Positions 46,632 through 57,347 of a stretch of 64,000 nucleotides of DNA are shown here, in pieces. The translations under genes and the position numbers were made by a program. How positions within the stretch are numbered: the stretch's first letter is position 1; every line of letters starts with the position of its first letter. This stretch comes from Isoetes taiwanensis. Taxonomy: Eukaryota; Streptophyta; Lycopodiopsida; Isoetales; Isoetaceae. The stretch is from assembly GCA_021234155.1 (NCBI GenBank), contig JAJEKV010000033.1:6746635-6810634 (forward strand). Direction: 5' to 3'. Below the pieces are notes generated by a model that was not told the origin of the DNA, did no database searches, and saw only the letters and a program-made list of their open reading frames with translations.

Positions 46632-47040
46632 AAAGTGTATTCCGGAATACACTTTGGCTTCAGCGCTTAAGCCCAAAGTGTATTCCGGAACTTTGGCCTA
46701 GCTCTGAAAACCAAAGTGTATTCCGGAATACACTTTGGCCTAGCGCCTAAGGCCTAAGTGTATTCCGGAATACACTTTGGCCTAGCGCCTAAGGCCTAAG
46801 TGTATTCCGGAATACACTTTGGCCCTCCCCTGTAAGCCAAAGTGCCGAAGTGTATTCCGGAATACACTTTGGCTTACAGGGCAGGGCCAAAGTATATTTC
46901 GGAATACACTTAGGCCTTAGGCGCTAGGCCAAAGTGTATTCCAGAATACACTTAGGCCTTAGGCGCTAGGCCAAAGTGTATTCCGGAATACACTTTGGCC
47001 TTCAGAGCTAGGCCAAAGTGTATTCCAGAATACACTTTGG
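46632..47040. repeat. Central palindrome made of TTCCGGAA units
   Basis: About ten copies of AAGTGTATTCCGGAATACAC separated by TTGGCCTAGCGCCTAAGGCC-like spacers. The two halves are inverted copies of each other with an axis near 46848, giving arms of about 200 bp; each unit is itself a palindrome. Exact TTCCGGAA occurs at 46640, 46683, 46721, 46763, 46805, 46855 and 46981. Others have one C-to-T or G-to-A change (TTCCAGAA, TTTCGGAA). It lies between the divergent methyltransferase and DUF7869-like genes, where promoters of both would be. Extra exact copies at 44559, 45011 and 47298. Confidence 0.9.
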
Positions 47041-47383
47041 TCTCTACCTAAACAACATGTTTGAAATATGCCCGTACATTGTACTTTTACCGCTCACCTC
47101 TCCATGCTGCGTGCTATGTAAAACGGAATACAATAATGCAGAAGTATCCGAAGGCGCTAGATCGGAGCGGCTGGAGCTTTGAAAGCGGAATATACGACTG
47201 AGCGCCAAATAATCTCTTTTTAAAGGTCACCTTCAGACACATGTCCATTTCTCTGTACATCGGAATACGTTTGGTTCAAAATGTGTGCTAACATGTATTC
47301 CGGAATAGCAGACTTCTCCTTGGGTTGACACTTCGTATTCTCGAATAGCAAACTTGCACAAGTTGCTTCCGTATCTCTACTAG

Positions 47384-50312
47384 TTGCAGTTATTGAAGAT
47401 GGTTAATCGCATCCAGAACAGACTTCCACCACCTTTTGTTGCACCCAGTTCCTCTACTTCAGAGGAAACGCCCGATGAGCATGTGTTTTTGCCAGGCTTC
47501 CTCATCTCCTGCCTCTACAACATCCTTGTTACTCTTAGACGATTCTCCAAGTCCATCACACAGTAGACTGCCACCACCTTTCCAAGGTGGCCAGGCTTCC
47601 TCATCTCCTGCCTTACAACATCCTTGTTACTCCTAGACGATTCTCCAAGTCCATCACACAGTAGACTGCCACCACCTTTCCAACCGTCGCCGAGCCCTTT
47701 CAAGAGTAGGTTGCCTCCTTCCTTCGTTCCATCTCCACCTGTACACAATAGGCTACCACCTCCTTTTGTACCATCACCAGAAGCTGCAGATGCTGCACCA
47801 CAACAGATGTTTCGAAAAAGACTGCCCCCCACCATTTGTAGCTTCTCCTCTAACATGAACAAGTACAAGGTCTGCAACACGCCCACAAGAATGTGAAATT
47901 CTCCATCACTTTTCTCACCATGACTTGTGCACAAATGAAGACGATGTTGTAAGGTCCCCACCTCTTCCCACAAATGTTGTGACACATAGGTTTGCAGAAT
48001 TTCAAACAGCAATAAGAGAAATGTTTGGTAAGATACCTAGTCAACACAATCAAGCAACAACATCCTATGGCCCATCACCTACATTTAACACTGTCCCTCC
48101 GAATTTTTCGGGTACTGTGTCACGTGGTTTATTTTCCTCCAGGAACACACCACTAAGGGAAGAGGAGGTCACTTCTAGAGTGGAACTCTCATCAGAGGAT
48201 GAAGACCCTGACAAGGAACAACGAGATTACATATTCTCTAACCAATCTTCAAAGAAATTCAAAGTAGATTTCAGCTTGAGAGCATGTTCTTCCGTAAGAA
48301 GAAGAAATCTGATGGACGAGCAGAAAATGAGAAAAATTCTCAGGACTACATGCTGTTCATTGGGATGCATTAGCAAATTCAACATGGCTAAACTTCGTGC
48401 AATTAGAGACAATTACAGTTCTATGACAATATCAGATCAGAATGCCTACTTGGCTTACCATATAAGACTAGACAGGCACAACTTCTTGCACTATATCAAT
48501 CGTCAAGGAGTGTGTCAAAAATGCTTCATGGTCGTGCACCGCCTGGGTTCCTCCAGAATGTCTCGAATACATAAAAGATTAGACAAAAACTCTAGCATTG
48601 ATGACCACTGTGGGCCAGGAAGAGTTGTAACAATGCATGCCCTAGCTGCTGTGGCATGGATCGAGAAATACTTCAGAGAAACGTGTGAAAAATTGCCAAA
48701 CAACAATATGTATCATTTGACAGATAACATCACAAAAAAAGATGTCTTCAAAGAATACAAAGAGACATGCAGTCAGTCTCAGCATATCTCTTATTCACAT
48801 TTCACTAGATTGTGGAAAACTGAATTTAGCCTTGTAAAAATTCCTCGAAGACATAGAATGTCTGTGTGCTCAACGTGTGCAGAACTGAAGAGTCAAAAAG
48901 AAACTGCAAGGACAGAGCTCGAAAAAAGTAAGTTCAAGTTCTTCATTCTCGTACTTGCATCATGTAATTGTTTTGACCTGCTTCCTTCAACAGACATTGT
49001 GCAACAGAAGCTTGCTAAACACCGTGACCAACAAGCAGCTGAGAGAAGGAAGCTTGCTAAGCATAGGAAAAAAGCTCTTGAGCGTCCACTTGAGTACATG
49101 TCCGTTGTGATTGATGGAATGGATCAGAAAAAGACGACTCTACATCATTTCTTGAACATTCCAAAAGATGTGCCAGAAGAATGCTTTGTCAAGGTCCACC
49201 TCGTAGGGGCCATGGTCTTCAATGGGAGTCTAAAGTGCAAAGTCTTTTTAACATATCCTAATTTGCATGGTGATCCGAATCTCACAATTACAATTCTTAA
49301 CAAGGTTCTTTGTGAGCAACAGCAGTTACCACCAGTGCTCTACCTGCAACTTGACAACACTACCAGGGAGAACAAAAATCAAACACTCTTTGCTTACTGT
49401 GCTATGCTAGTGGAGCTGGAGATTTTTAGAAAAATAAAGCTCGGATTCTTACTAGTAGGGCATACACACGATCAAATAGATTAGATGTTCAGCAGGTTTT
49501 CGGTGCGTCTCAGAAGGAAAGCTTTTTGTCTTCCCACTTTGGTTCGTATCATTGAAGACTCTTACACTCCCATGCCAATAGTTGAGCTTCTAAAGGAGAC
49601 TGCCGACTTCGGGGAATTTGTTTTCTCTCAACGTGCAAACAGAGAACAAGCTGTGAACAAGCTAAATGACATTACGTTTCAACATCACATCAAATTCTAC
49701 TTGAAGAATGGAGAGAGCCTTTTGTAGGGAAAGAAGTACACTACAACTAAAGAGTGGAGTCTGGTAGAGGGATTATGCTTCCTTAAATCTGTTCCAGACA
49801 CTAGTTCCATGGAACGTGCTGAGCAGCTTCCTCTAAAAAATCCAAAAGTGTCAAAGCAGCAAAAAAGTACCCCAGTCACTTCCTTGAAATCCATTGAAAA
49901 TGGAATTTCCACGGGTTTTAAGTACTTCACTGAAGAAGACCAAATGTGGTGGAGAGGCTTCTTTCTAGAACAAAAGACTGTGATTCAGAACCTAGCTCTG
50001 AGGCAGTTGCAAGAACCTTTTAAGTGGCCTAATGCTTTCCACCAACCACAAGACCAGGCAGGTCAAAGCATTGCTGCAGTAGCAGCTGCAGCACAGGAAG
50101 ATGAGGACCGGGTCATGTACCTCGGACCAAGACGCAAGAATGAGCCTACAGGTAATGTCACAGAAATTACCAAAGGTATGTTGATTGCTCTTCCGACTGA
50201 GGAGGATGACAAGGGGAGACCTTTTTAGATAGCTAAAGTACTTGAGGGTATAAATTCTTTGGTGGTGTACAACTTTCCGCAACAACACTTAGCACATAAA
50301 CCACTTAGCTAA
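47384..50312 (+). pseudogene. DUF7869-like protein, candidate transposase
   Basis: The N-terminal part (47384-47900) encodes RLPPPF repeats in shifting frames, with a 105-bp tandem duplication at about 47491-47690. The main frame (47925-49484) has no ATG at its start. It holds a Cys/His region (HRMSVCSTCAELK) and then motifs of the uncharacterised DUF7869 family: VVIDGMDQKK, LQLDNTTRENKN and GHTHDQID. Asp397, Asp477 and Asp516/519 could form a DDD/E set in an RNase H-type fold, which is my inference. GTAAGT at 48928 and CAG at 48993 suggest a 66-nt intron, in phase. The frame continues past TAG at 49482-49484 (Gln expected before MFSR), TAG at 49725-49727 and TAG at 50226-50228 to TAA at about 50310. 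All three internal stops are TAG. Confidence 0.7.
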
Positions 50313-50683
50313 TACAAAATTTGATGTTACGAAATAATTATGTTAGTTGGTACCTCATTTTTCCTACTTTAATGTTTTAAAGACACGTTTATTATTTGTA
50401 ATACTCAATTTTCAAACACAATATGCATGTCAAATTCACGTTGGATGTGAGATTTTTAGCAGTTAAAGCACTTGTCTGGACAGTGCTTTTTGACCACCAG
50501 TAAAGAATTTACACCCTTGACACAATAAAAAAGGAAGGCCTGGTGACTAAACTCAAGATTCATTGGCTTGCTACACATTCAGAAAATGCTTTTGAAGGTA
50601 GGTATGAGCTAGAAATGAGAAGTCAAGGAAAGGGCAAAAAGGCCAAGAAAGTTGGATGCAGGGATGAGCTAGACTTATGACAA

Positions 50684-50956
50684 GTGAGTATTCTGTGCTA
50701 TGATTTCAAATTGAAATCAGACAATCGTTTACGCCAGAGAACAATCAACTTGCTTAAGAAGGCTTGTAACTACGAAGAAGAAGATAAAGAAGAGGTTGGG
50801 AATGCTTCACCGTCTGTTGATAGTGATGAGGAAGATAACTCAAGCACTTCCTCAAGTGATAGTGAAAAAAGTGAAACTGACGAAGATGGCATAAACGAGC
50901 ATGAAGATGTCTTGGATCCCTCTCTTATCACTCCTCACACTTTTGCACATAACTGA
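50684..50956 (+). CDS. Small acidic ORF at the element's right end
   Basis: A 90-codon frame with no ATG at its start (first codon ATG-like by position is not certain), basic at first (RLRQRTINLLKKACNY) and then almost wholly acidic/serine (EEEDKEEVGN; SSTSSSDSEKSETDEDG). It may be a last exon of the DUF7869-like gene or an independent small gene. No family recognised. Confidence 0.35.
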   Translation: MSILCYDFKLKSDNRLRQRTINLLKKACNYEEEDKEEVGNASPSVDSDEEDNSSTSSSDSEKSETDEDGINEHEDVLDPSLITPHTFAHN

Positions 50957-51311
50957 GTCTTAGGAAAAAAGAAGTAAATTTTGAATGTGAATATGAAGAT
51001 TTTATCTTCAATTTTGAAAATACTACTATTTCAGCTGTAAACTTCACTTCGATTTTTGGTTGAAATTTGTGTTCTCTTAAATTACAGGTTTGCTCCAAAA
51101 AGACAATTCAGACAAATTATAATTGCTACAAAAAGTGTCACTTTGACATAGTCAATTCTCTGTTTGGAGAAAAAAATTGGTGATTTGGGGGGGGGGGTCA
51201 AAATGCATTTTTATGCCCTTTTTTTTTTACCACCTCATTTTAGCCATTTTTTGCAGAAAAAATAGGGAATCTTCAAGGAATATTCCTTTTGCTCCCATTT
51301 CAATGATTTGC

Positions 51312-51338
51312 TCCCGTTTCAAATGCAATCTTGTTAAT
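51312..51338. repeat. Right terminal inverted repeat
   Basis: TCCCGTTTCAAATGCAATCT... is the inverse of 42878-42904 (two mismatches in 27). GCTCCCATTTCAA, just inside at 51291, is a second weaker copy, as at the left end. Confidence 0.78.
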
Positions 51339-52008
51339 GGTGTCAGTCGTCAGATGTGTCTTGTTTTTGCAATGGTTTGTTTCTGGACGATGCGATTTGG
51401 AGGCTGCGAACCAGGATGTTTTTGCAAAGCCCTTTTCCTTGTACGGTTGGCAAGCGTCTCCCGGATTTGTTGGATCCCATGGCACACATCTCCTGGATCT
51501 GTTGGATCTAGTTTTGGGCTCACGCACAGGCCAGCTTGCTTGTTTGTTTCTTGTGGAGCACCATGGCCAGCTTTGAATTCTAATAAGCATCTTGCGCTTT
51601 CCGCCTTCTCTCTCAATTTCGGTTTGCCCCTAAGAATTGGTGTTGTTTTATCTGTTTCTTGTGTGGGTTCTATGTGCTCCTGCTTTTCTTCTTTGGTCTA
51701 TTTGATACTTCAACCCTGACCAGATTTGATTTTGGATCAGGATCAGTGTGTTTTCGGATCAGAGGTTTCTCTCTCCTCTGTTGGCCTTCCATAGTTTTGC
51801 TCGAATCTCTCTGCTGTGCTGTTGCTTCTTTGCCACTTGTACGGTCCATGTTTTTTCCCAGGAGACGTTGGTTCAGTCAACGGCTTCCGATTTTTTGATT
51901 TAAAAAGAAAAAACCGAGGGATCAAGTAGGCGTAACATTAATATCCCTTCATTAGAAAGTATAATCAAATGCAATTCCCACAACAAGAGTTACCTTGGCT
52001 ATTTGAAT
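51339..52008. other. No recognisable gene
   Basis: Frames on both strands are short and of no known family. GTTGGATC-type words recur near 51470-51510. A G-run (G10) lies nearby at 51188-51197, inside the element. Confidence 0.45.
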
Positions 52009-52285
52009 AAGAGAAAGTCCCTCTGGCGGAGGGACTTTGCCCTACCGGAAAAGACGCCTGGAACCAATCCAGCGCCGCCGCCACGTGGCGACAAAAATCA
52101 GAACAGGTAAAAGCGACAGAATATAGGGCAAGAAAAACAGAATATTGGGTAAAAAATGGCAAAACGGCGAGTAAAGTTCCTGCACCATTTTTAGAGAAAG
52201 AATTAGTGACACGTCTCGCGATACGATTGAACGGCAAGGCTGGATTGGTTCCAGGCGTGCAACATTTGGCATCATGTCTCAGGAC
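52009..52285. repeat. ~290-bp dispersed direct repeat, copy 1
   Basis: Starts AAGAGAAAGTCCCTCTGG and contains the stem GAGAAAGTCCCTC/GAGGGACTTTGCC, GCCGCCACGTGGC (a palindromic G-box CACGTG), AACAGAATATTGGGTAAAAA and GGTTCCAGGCGTG, ending with GCAACATTTGGCATCATG. Copy 2 at 52575-52880 is about 85 percent similar by eye. Confidence 0.82.
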
Positions 52286-52574
52286 ATAAAATCTTCCGGT
52301 TATGGCATGAAACAGCTTACAGAACTTCGAAACAGAGAGATCCGGCGAAGTCATGGATGGCAAAGAACTGCTTTGCGGAACAGAGCTATCCGGGCGAAGC
52401 TATGGCAGAGAAGTCAAAATGCGGCCAAGCTATGGCAGAGCCCTTTCCAGATGAACTGTTTAAAAACTCTGTTGGCGGCGCCGCTAAACCGCCGCCAGAA
52501 AAAACACCCAAGAATTACCTGAAATAGAAACAGCTATAATTTCAAGTAATCTGTGGGTCATGAAGGTTACAAAT
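52286..52574 (+). other. Segment between the two repeats
   Basis: Holds an 82-codon frame (52274-52522) with internal repeats (AAGCTATGGCAGAG twice; AKLWQ twice). It matches nothing I know, and I do not call it a gene. Confidence 0.35.
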
Positions 52575-52880
52575 AAGAGAAAGTCCCTCCGGGACGGAAT
52601 CAAGCCCGGAGGGACTTTGCCCTACCGAAAAAGACGCCAGGAACCAATCCAGCGCCGCCGCCACGTGGCAACAAAAATCAAAACAGCAGGTGAAAACAAC
52701 AAAATACAGGACAAGAAAAACAGAATATTGGGTAAAAAATGGCAGAACGGTGAGTAAAGTTCATGCACGATTTTTAGAGAGAGAATTAGTAACACGTGTC
52801 ACAATAAGATTGGACAGCATGGCTGGAATGGTTCCAGGCGTCTTTTCCGCATATTGAACTATTGACCGTGCAACATTTGG
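52575..52880. repeat. ~290-bp dispersed direct repeat, copy 2
   Basis: Same order of motifs as copy 1: hairpin CCCTCCGGG...CCCGGAGGG, GCCACGTGGC, ATTGGGTAAAAAATGGC, GGTTCCAGGCGTC, GCAACATTTGGCATCATGG. It has an insertion near the end (TTTTCCGCATATTGAACTA) compared with copy 1. Confidence 0.82.
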
Positions 52881-53180
52881 CATCATGGCGTCCTCTCCAT
52901 ATAATATGTCTTAAATTTTTAAGTCACAAATTGTTACACGCTTTTACGTTAGCTCTATATTGAAATAGGTAATTGAAGTTTCCAACTCAGAAACCAACTT
53001 CTACCATGCCCTCGTGTCCTCAAAAAGAAAAGCAAAATCGGAAGACCTCTCTCTATCAAATGTATGTTCTATAATCATGTGACCCTAATTCATCTTGTTA
53101 TTTTTATTACCAGAATAATCATGTGACCCTAACATCTTGTTATTTTTATTACCAGATAATACATCTCTTATAAGAACAAA

Positions 53181-53390
53181 ATGTTACCTTTCATATCAGA
53201 TTATTCAATTACAATTTATAAGGGATCCAAAGCAGCACAATTTCACAAAATCATTTTGAGAAAGCCTAAGTTGCTTGACTTGCTAAACAATGCTACAGAA
53301 GACCTCTTATATCAGAAGAAAATTGTCCCTCAAATCAATGCTATATTTGATTCTTTGCCCTCAAATTGGCACATAGAGAATTATTCCTGA
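53181..53390 (+). CDS. Small hypothetical ORF
   Basis: A 69-codon frame with an ATG at 53181, product rich in K, L, I and N (RKPKLLDLLNNATEDLLYQ). It could be an exon or chance; nothing identifies it. It lies 120 bp from the 3' end of the OEP24-like gene, on the opposite strand. Confidence 0.2.
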   Translation: MLPFISDYSITIYKGSKAAQFHKIILRKPKLLDLLNNATEDLLYQKKIVPQINAIFDSLPSNWHIENYS

Positions 53391-53512
53391 TTTTGAATCC
53401 GATCCTAGAACGAGATGATTTTCTAATTTTTCACAAACCCTAAAGAATTGTTTAGAAAGATTTTCATGTTAGAAGAACTAACCATGATGGAGCAAAAAAT
53501 TTGAAAAGATGT

Positions 53513-54199
53513 TTAGTACTCCCATGATTTCTCCACTGTTACTTTGGGAGGCTTGCTTCCAGAGAGAGGAACTGCAGCCGAAACCTTAAAAGGACCTGCC
53601 CAAGAATCTTTTCCTCGCCTGCTCCAATCAAAAGTCACACTCTTCTGCAAACCATCATATTTAGACATAACAATATCCTCATCAGAAAGCTTCTTCCACA
53701 AACTAAAACTCCAAGTATTTGATCCAAAATCAAACCCTGGCTCCAAAATTGCATCCCCTTCTGCATGTGTATAAGAATATTTCATTTCCCCTGTTCCAGA
53801 ATCAAATCGATACTTAAAAGAAACCATGTTCTGATGATCGACTGCCAAAGAAGCGCCAAAAGATGTATTATTTTCCTTCTGCTTATGATCATACATAACC
53901 TGAATAGGTCTTCCGGCAAGGATGGCAGAGCTCTGGAACTGGAAACTAGGGGCGCGTTCTAGAATATCATAGTCTAAACGGAAACGGCCAGGTTTTTCGA
54001 TACCGACAGAAAGGCTCTCGACGGGAAGGGATGCATCGGGGCCGAATACGGGGGAGCCAGAACCTCGGCCAAAACTAAAAACGCCATCGCCGCCGAGAGC
54101 AGTGCATGAAGCTTTGAGCTTAAGATCTCCGGCGTCGACAGCTAGGGTTCCTGTTGCAGCCATAGTTGAAGAATCGATGGTGGTCTTAAATGTCGCCAT
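53513..54199 (-). CDS. OEP24: OEP24-like plastid outer envelope pore protein
   Basis: A single exon of about 228 codons. The start chosen is ATG 54197-54199 (MATFKTTIDS): it is the first in-frame ATG, with G at -3 and +4, although the frame stays open 47 codons further up with a basic sequence. The protein has the alternating beta-strand texture of a small barrel and matches the known plant OEP24 family in order: TLAVDAGDLKLKAS, SVGIEKPGRFRLDYD, KYSYTHAEGDAILEPGFDF, NTWSFSLWKK, and a C-terminal PPKVTVEKSW. Arabidopsis OEP24 is about 213 residues, so the length fits. OEP24 forms a cation-preferring, high-conductance pore passing phosphorylated sugars and small solutes in the outer envelope. 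No cleavable transit peptide is expected. No stop or frameshift is seen, so this appears to be a working host gene, the only one in the window. Confidence 0.85.
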   Translation of the reverse strand: MATFKTTIDSSTMAATGTLAVDAGDLKLKASCTALGGDGVFSFGRGSGSPVFGPDASLPVESLSVGIEKPGRFRLDYDILERAPSFQFQSSAILAGRPIQVMYDHKQKENNTSFGASLAVDHQNMVSFKYRFDSGTGEMKYSYTHAEGDAILEPGFDFGSNTWSFSLWKKLSDEDIVMSKYDGLQKSVTFDWSRRGKDSWAGPFKVSAAVPLSGSKPPKVTVEKSWEY

Positions 54200-57100
54200 A
54201 GCCAAAGCTTCTACCGTCCTCTGTGTTCTGGCAGCCTTAAGCTTTGCACGTTTCCACTCAGAAACTTTTCGACGGTTCTGATTACCTCTCACGTCTTGGT
54301 GGACTGTTCCAGCCGTCGATATTTTAGCAATCCGTTTCAATGGTTGCCACGCGACTTGTCGACTTGAGCTTTTAGGGTTCTTAGGTTTTTTCTTCGTATG
54401 TTGTTTATCGGTTTTGTTTCACAGGTCACCAGTTCAAACCTCGCCTCGTGCTAAATAGGGGTATTTGAATGGGTGGCACTAAATCTTGGTTTCAAAATGG
54501 CATCCTATCTAATTCTAGCATTGATTTTGTTGAACCAGACGAGCCAGTAGCAAAGAATATCGACCTTCTCCATAAAATATTAAAAGTTGCATTCATGTTA
54601 ACAGTACTAACTCTCAAAATTTTCGTCTCTCTAATGAAGGCAAGATACATAGAGTAATATTGTGTCCTCCACCACCACCACCATCATGGCAACATGGACA
54701 GTATCAATGGCAATGCTTACGTCATCTCTAACTTTTGGCTTTGGTAGCTAGAAGATATGAAGATTATCATGCATCAAGCCAGCTACACAGTGGATTGCCA
54801 TACCCTCATTCGTCCAAATTCTTGACACTATGGCTCTTGTTGCAAAGGAGTAGTCCACCTAGAGAGCACTTCTCTTCAATTTTTCTATATGATGGAGAAT
54901 GGCATTCCAAATAAGTGCCTCTGGGACTACGAACTAACAATGCCTAGACAATTATGACATGGCTGCCAAGGCGGTATGCTTTGAGAATGCGAAGAGCCAA
55001 AAGTTGCATTTTTTTGGGAAATCATTGTTGAATTTTGCTTGCCAGATCATTGCCTGCTAACTCATCCAGACCACAAATTGCCGCATTATGACATACGCCT
55101 CTTGTTATACTGTAAGGACTTGTCCAATATTCTCTGTTGGACATCTATTTGATGCATTGTCATGGCTACGACCAGTGTGACTTAGCATAGATGGGAGGAT
55201 CTGCGTTTGTTATCAATTATTGGTCAAGTTGCGTTTCTATTTTGCCAAACAAGATATCAACTCCTATGTGGATTGAATGGAGACCTTTTTCTATGCTATA
55301 ATTGCTTTACCAAGCCCATGTATTTATTAGCCAAGTTTGTCATAAAAAATGGCTTCTATTTCTCTTCCATAGAATTAACACTAGAGTTGTCTCAAGGACC
55401 TATTTGGGTGCATCAACCCGTATGGATCCCTCAATCCCTTCTCAATATTAGAGACTAGTTCTCCATGATACTTATGAGATTCTAAATATGAACACCTAAA
55501 TTGTAAGATTAACTCAATGTTATACCAACATATTCAATAGAAAAATAAAATTCTATAAGTTTAGCACAATTGCACCTTGAAATACACTCTATTTGATGGT
55601 TTCAATGATATGATATGATCTCATGACACTCAACATGGAATACAAATTCGAAGGTAACATTAATTTTCTATGAAATATAGCCTACAAATGCTACTCATTT
55701 TTCAAATTTCACGTGATTTCATAAAAATTTGATGTATCAATGAGCAAACCATAATTTCAGTCCTTGAGAGACCCAGTCAGGTCCCTAAGGAAACTTTATT
55801 TCTAGTTCCATGCGTAGTAACATCTTCTTACTCAACCATGAGTATACATGTATAATGTGAAAAACAAACATCCAGGAACCATTTCACGTCCATGATATTC
55901 AAAATAGAATAAGGATGTGAAGGTATTGTTATTTTTCAATGGAAGTAGATACTAAGTACTATCCATCTTGCTAAATGCATTTCATTTTTTCAAAAAGTGG
56001 AGTATTCCATATAGAACTTCTAAACTTCAAACTATTAGGAATTAATTCTTGAAATTTCCACCATAGGCTTTTCTAATTCTTCTTGTGATAGATTTCTCAT
56101 CCCATGATTTACAAGACCTCTGGACAACTTCAGAAGGATAGGATTAACTTCATCTACTCATTGTGTGTAAATTCATGCTACGATGATGTGACAGGGATAA
56201 TTCTTTATCAGTTGAAGGACCAGAGGGTATGTATGAGAGTTTTATTTTTTTATTATTTAAAGATAAGAAGTTTTTGTATTTATATGATAGAAAGAATTAT
56301 AATACAAAGATTCCTCATGGATCAGATATCAAAGTGCGAAGGATTCCATCTGGATCTGAATCACGTCGATAACTAAAATACACATGAGCCTCTCTCAGCC
56401 TCTTCTTCTGTTAAACCAGTACTACAGTACTAATATTTTCCCAACAGAATAATATAGGAGCCAAATGCCCATTTTCCACAAGCTACAGACAAATCTTGAA
56501 TGCTCTAAGAAACCTCTTGCAAAAATAGAAATGAACAGAAAAGAATGTAAAGGAACCTGAACAATCTCTCCCACTGCTCAGAGAAACCGATATGCTTTTC
56601 ATGCTTTTACCCGGCTTTAGTTTCTGTAGCATGCTACAAGCTTGTTAAGCTTATGGATTATGGTTATGAAGGGTCTCATAGAATTCTGGTCCATAAATTC
56701 ATGCCGAAAGTGTCTTTAGAGACTTGGAATTTCAATAACTTGGATAGTTCTTGAAGACGATAATAGATAGCTTCCAAAACTTGGAAACCTATGGAAAACT
56801 TGCCTAAAATTTCTAATATAAGATTTCTTGAAAGGATAAAACAGATTTATCCAAGATATCCTCCATTAAGCATTTATGCGGAGTGCTTAGTTTGCTGCTA
56901 AACTCAAATATGAAGATAAATTTATAGCAATTATACAGTTAGAGCTATTCCATCCACCAACACTTATGAGCTAGAAACTACCCTTAAGGACTATAATAAA
57001 TCTTTGAACCCTTCAATCGGTACTAAAAATAGATAAGATTTGAAAGACGTCTTAGTTCAATGCTACTATATGTACATATTTTCTATGCTGCAACACAAGT

Positions 57101-57347
57101 TTAGTCTGTATTTTTACAAAAATAATTCGACCCAATTACACGTTCATGAGTTCAAAGTGTTGTATATCTTCTGCAAAAATGTATGCCAGTGGTTATCTCC
57201 TCAGAGGCTGCAAGTATGCACCAGTAGCAGCTAAAATCCAACTATAAACACATAATCATCCCAATTCGTCCACAAGCCATGGGAAAGGTGCACTCCTGAT
57301 TCTTTGAGAAAAAAGCGTACAATGGTCAAATTCATCAAATCCTCTGT
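54200..57347. other. 3.1 kb without a recognisable gene
   Basis: It includes the likely OEP24-like promoter (54200-54450, minus strand). The rest is AT-rich. Short frames at 54469-54657, 55207-55458 and 56104-56376 are on the plus strand and have no family match. No LTRs, repeats or RNA genes are visible. Confidence 0.5.

Larger units (their letters stand above)
42878..51338. mobile_element. 8.46 kb inverted-repeat-bounded element with DNA methyltransferase and DUF7869-like genes
   Basis: The left end (42878-42904) and the right end (51312-51338) are inverted copies matching at 25 of 27 bases, with the shared core TTGCATTTGAAACGGGA. Just inside, both ends repeat TCCCRTTTCAA and carry GATTCCCT and an A-run plus ATGGC. 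Inside lie two divergent decayed genes and a central palindrome. The arrangement is that of a large DNA transposon. I found no convincing target-site duplication, so exact ends may shift by some bases. It is not a known superfamily that I can name with certainty. Confidence 0.72.

Noticed and set aside
46632-47040. CRISPR-like array
   Set aside because: Repeats are palindromic and the spacers are themselves repeated and symmetrical about one axis; the host is a eukaryote.
42878-51338. DIRS, Crypton or Maverick/Polinton identity for the methyltransferase element
   Set aside because: No RT, tyrosine recombinase, protein-primed polymerase, capsid or packaging ATPase could be recognised in any frame.
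51300-51590. Minus-strand 96-codon ORF at the right element boundary
   Set aside because: It overlaps the terminal inverted repeat, has no family match, and the opposite strand is equally open.
54200-54340. 47-codon upstream extension of the OEP24-like frame
   Set aside because: It contains no ATG (its first codon is TTG) and lengthens the protein beyond the family's usual size.
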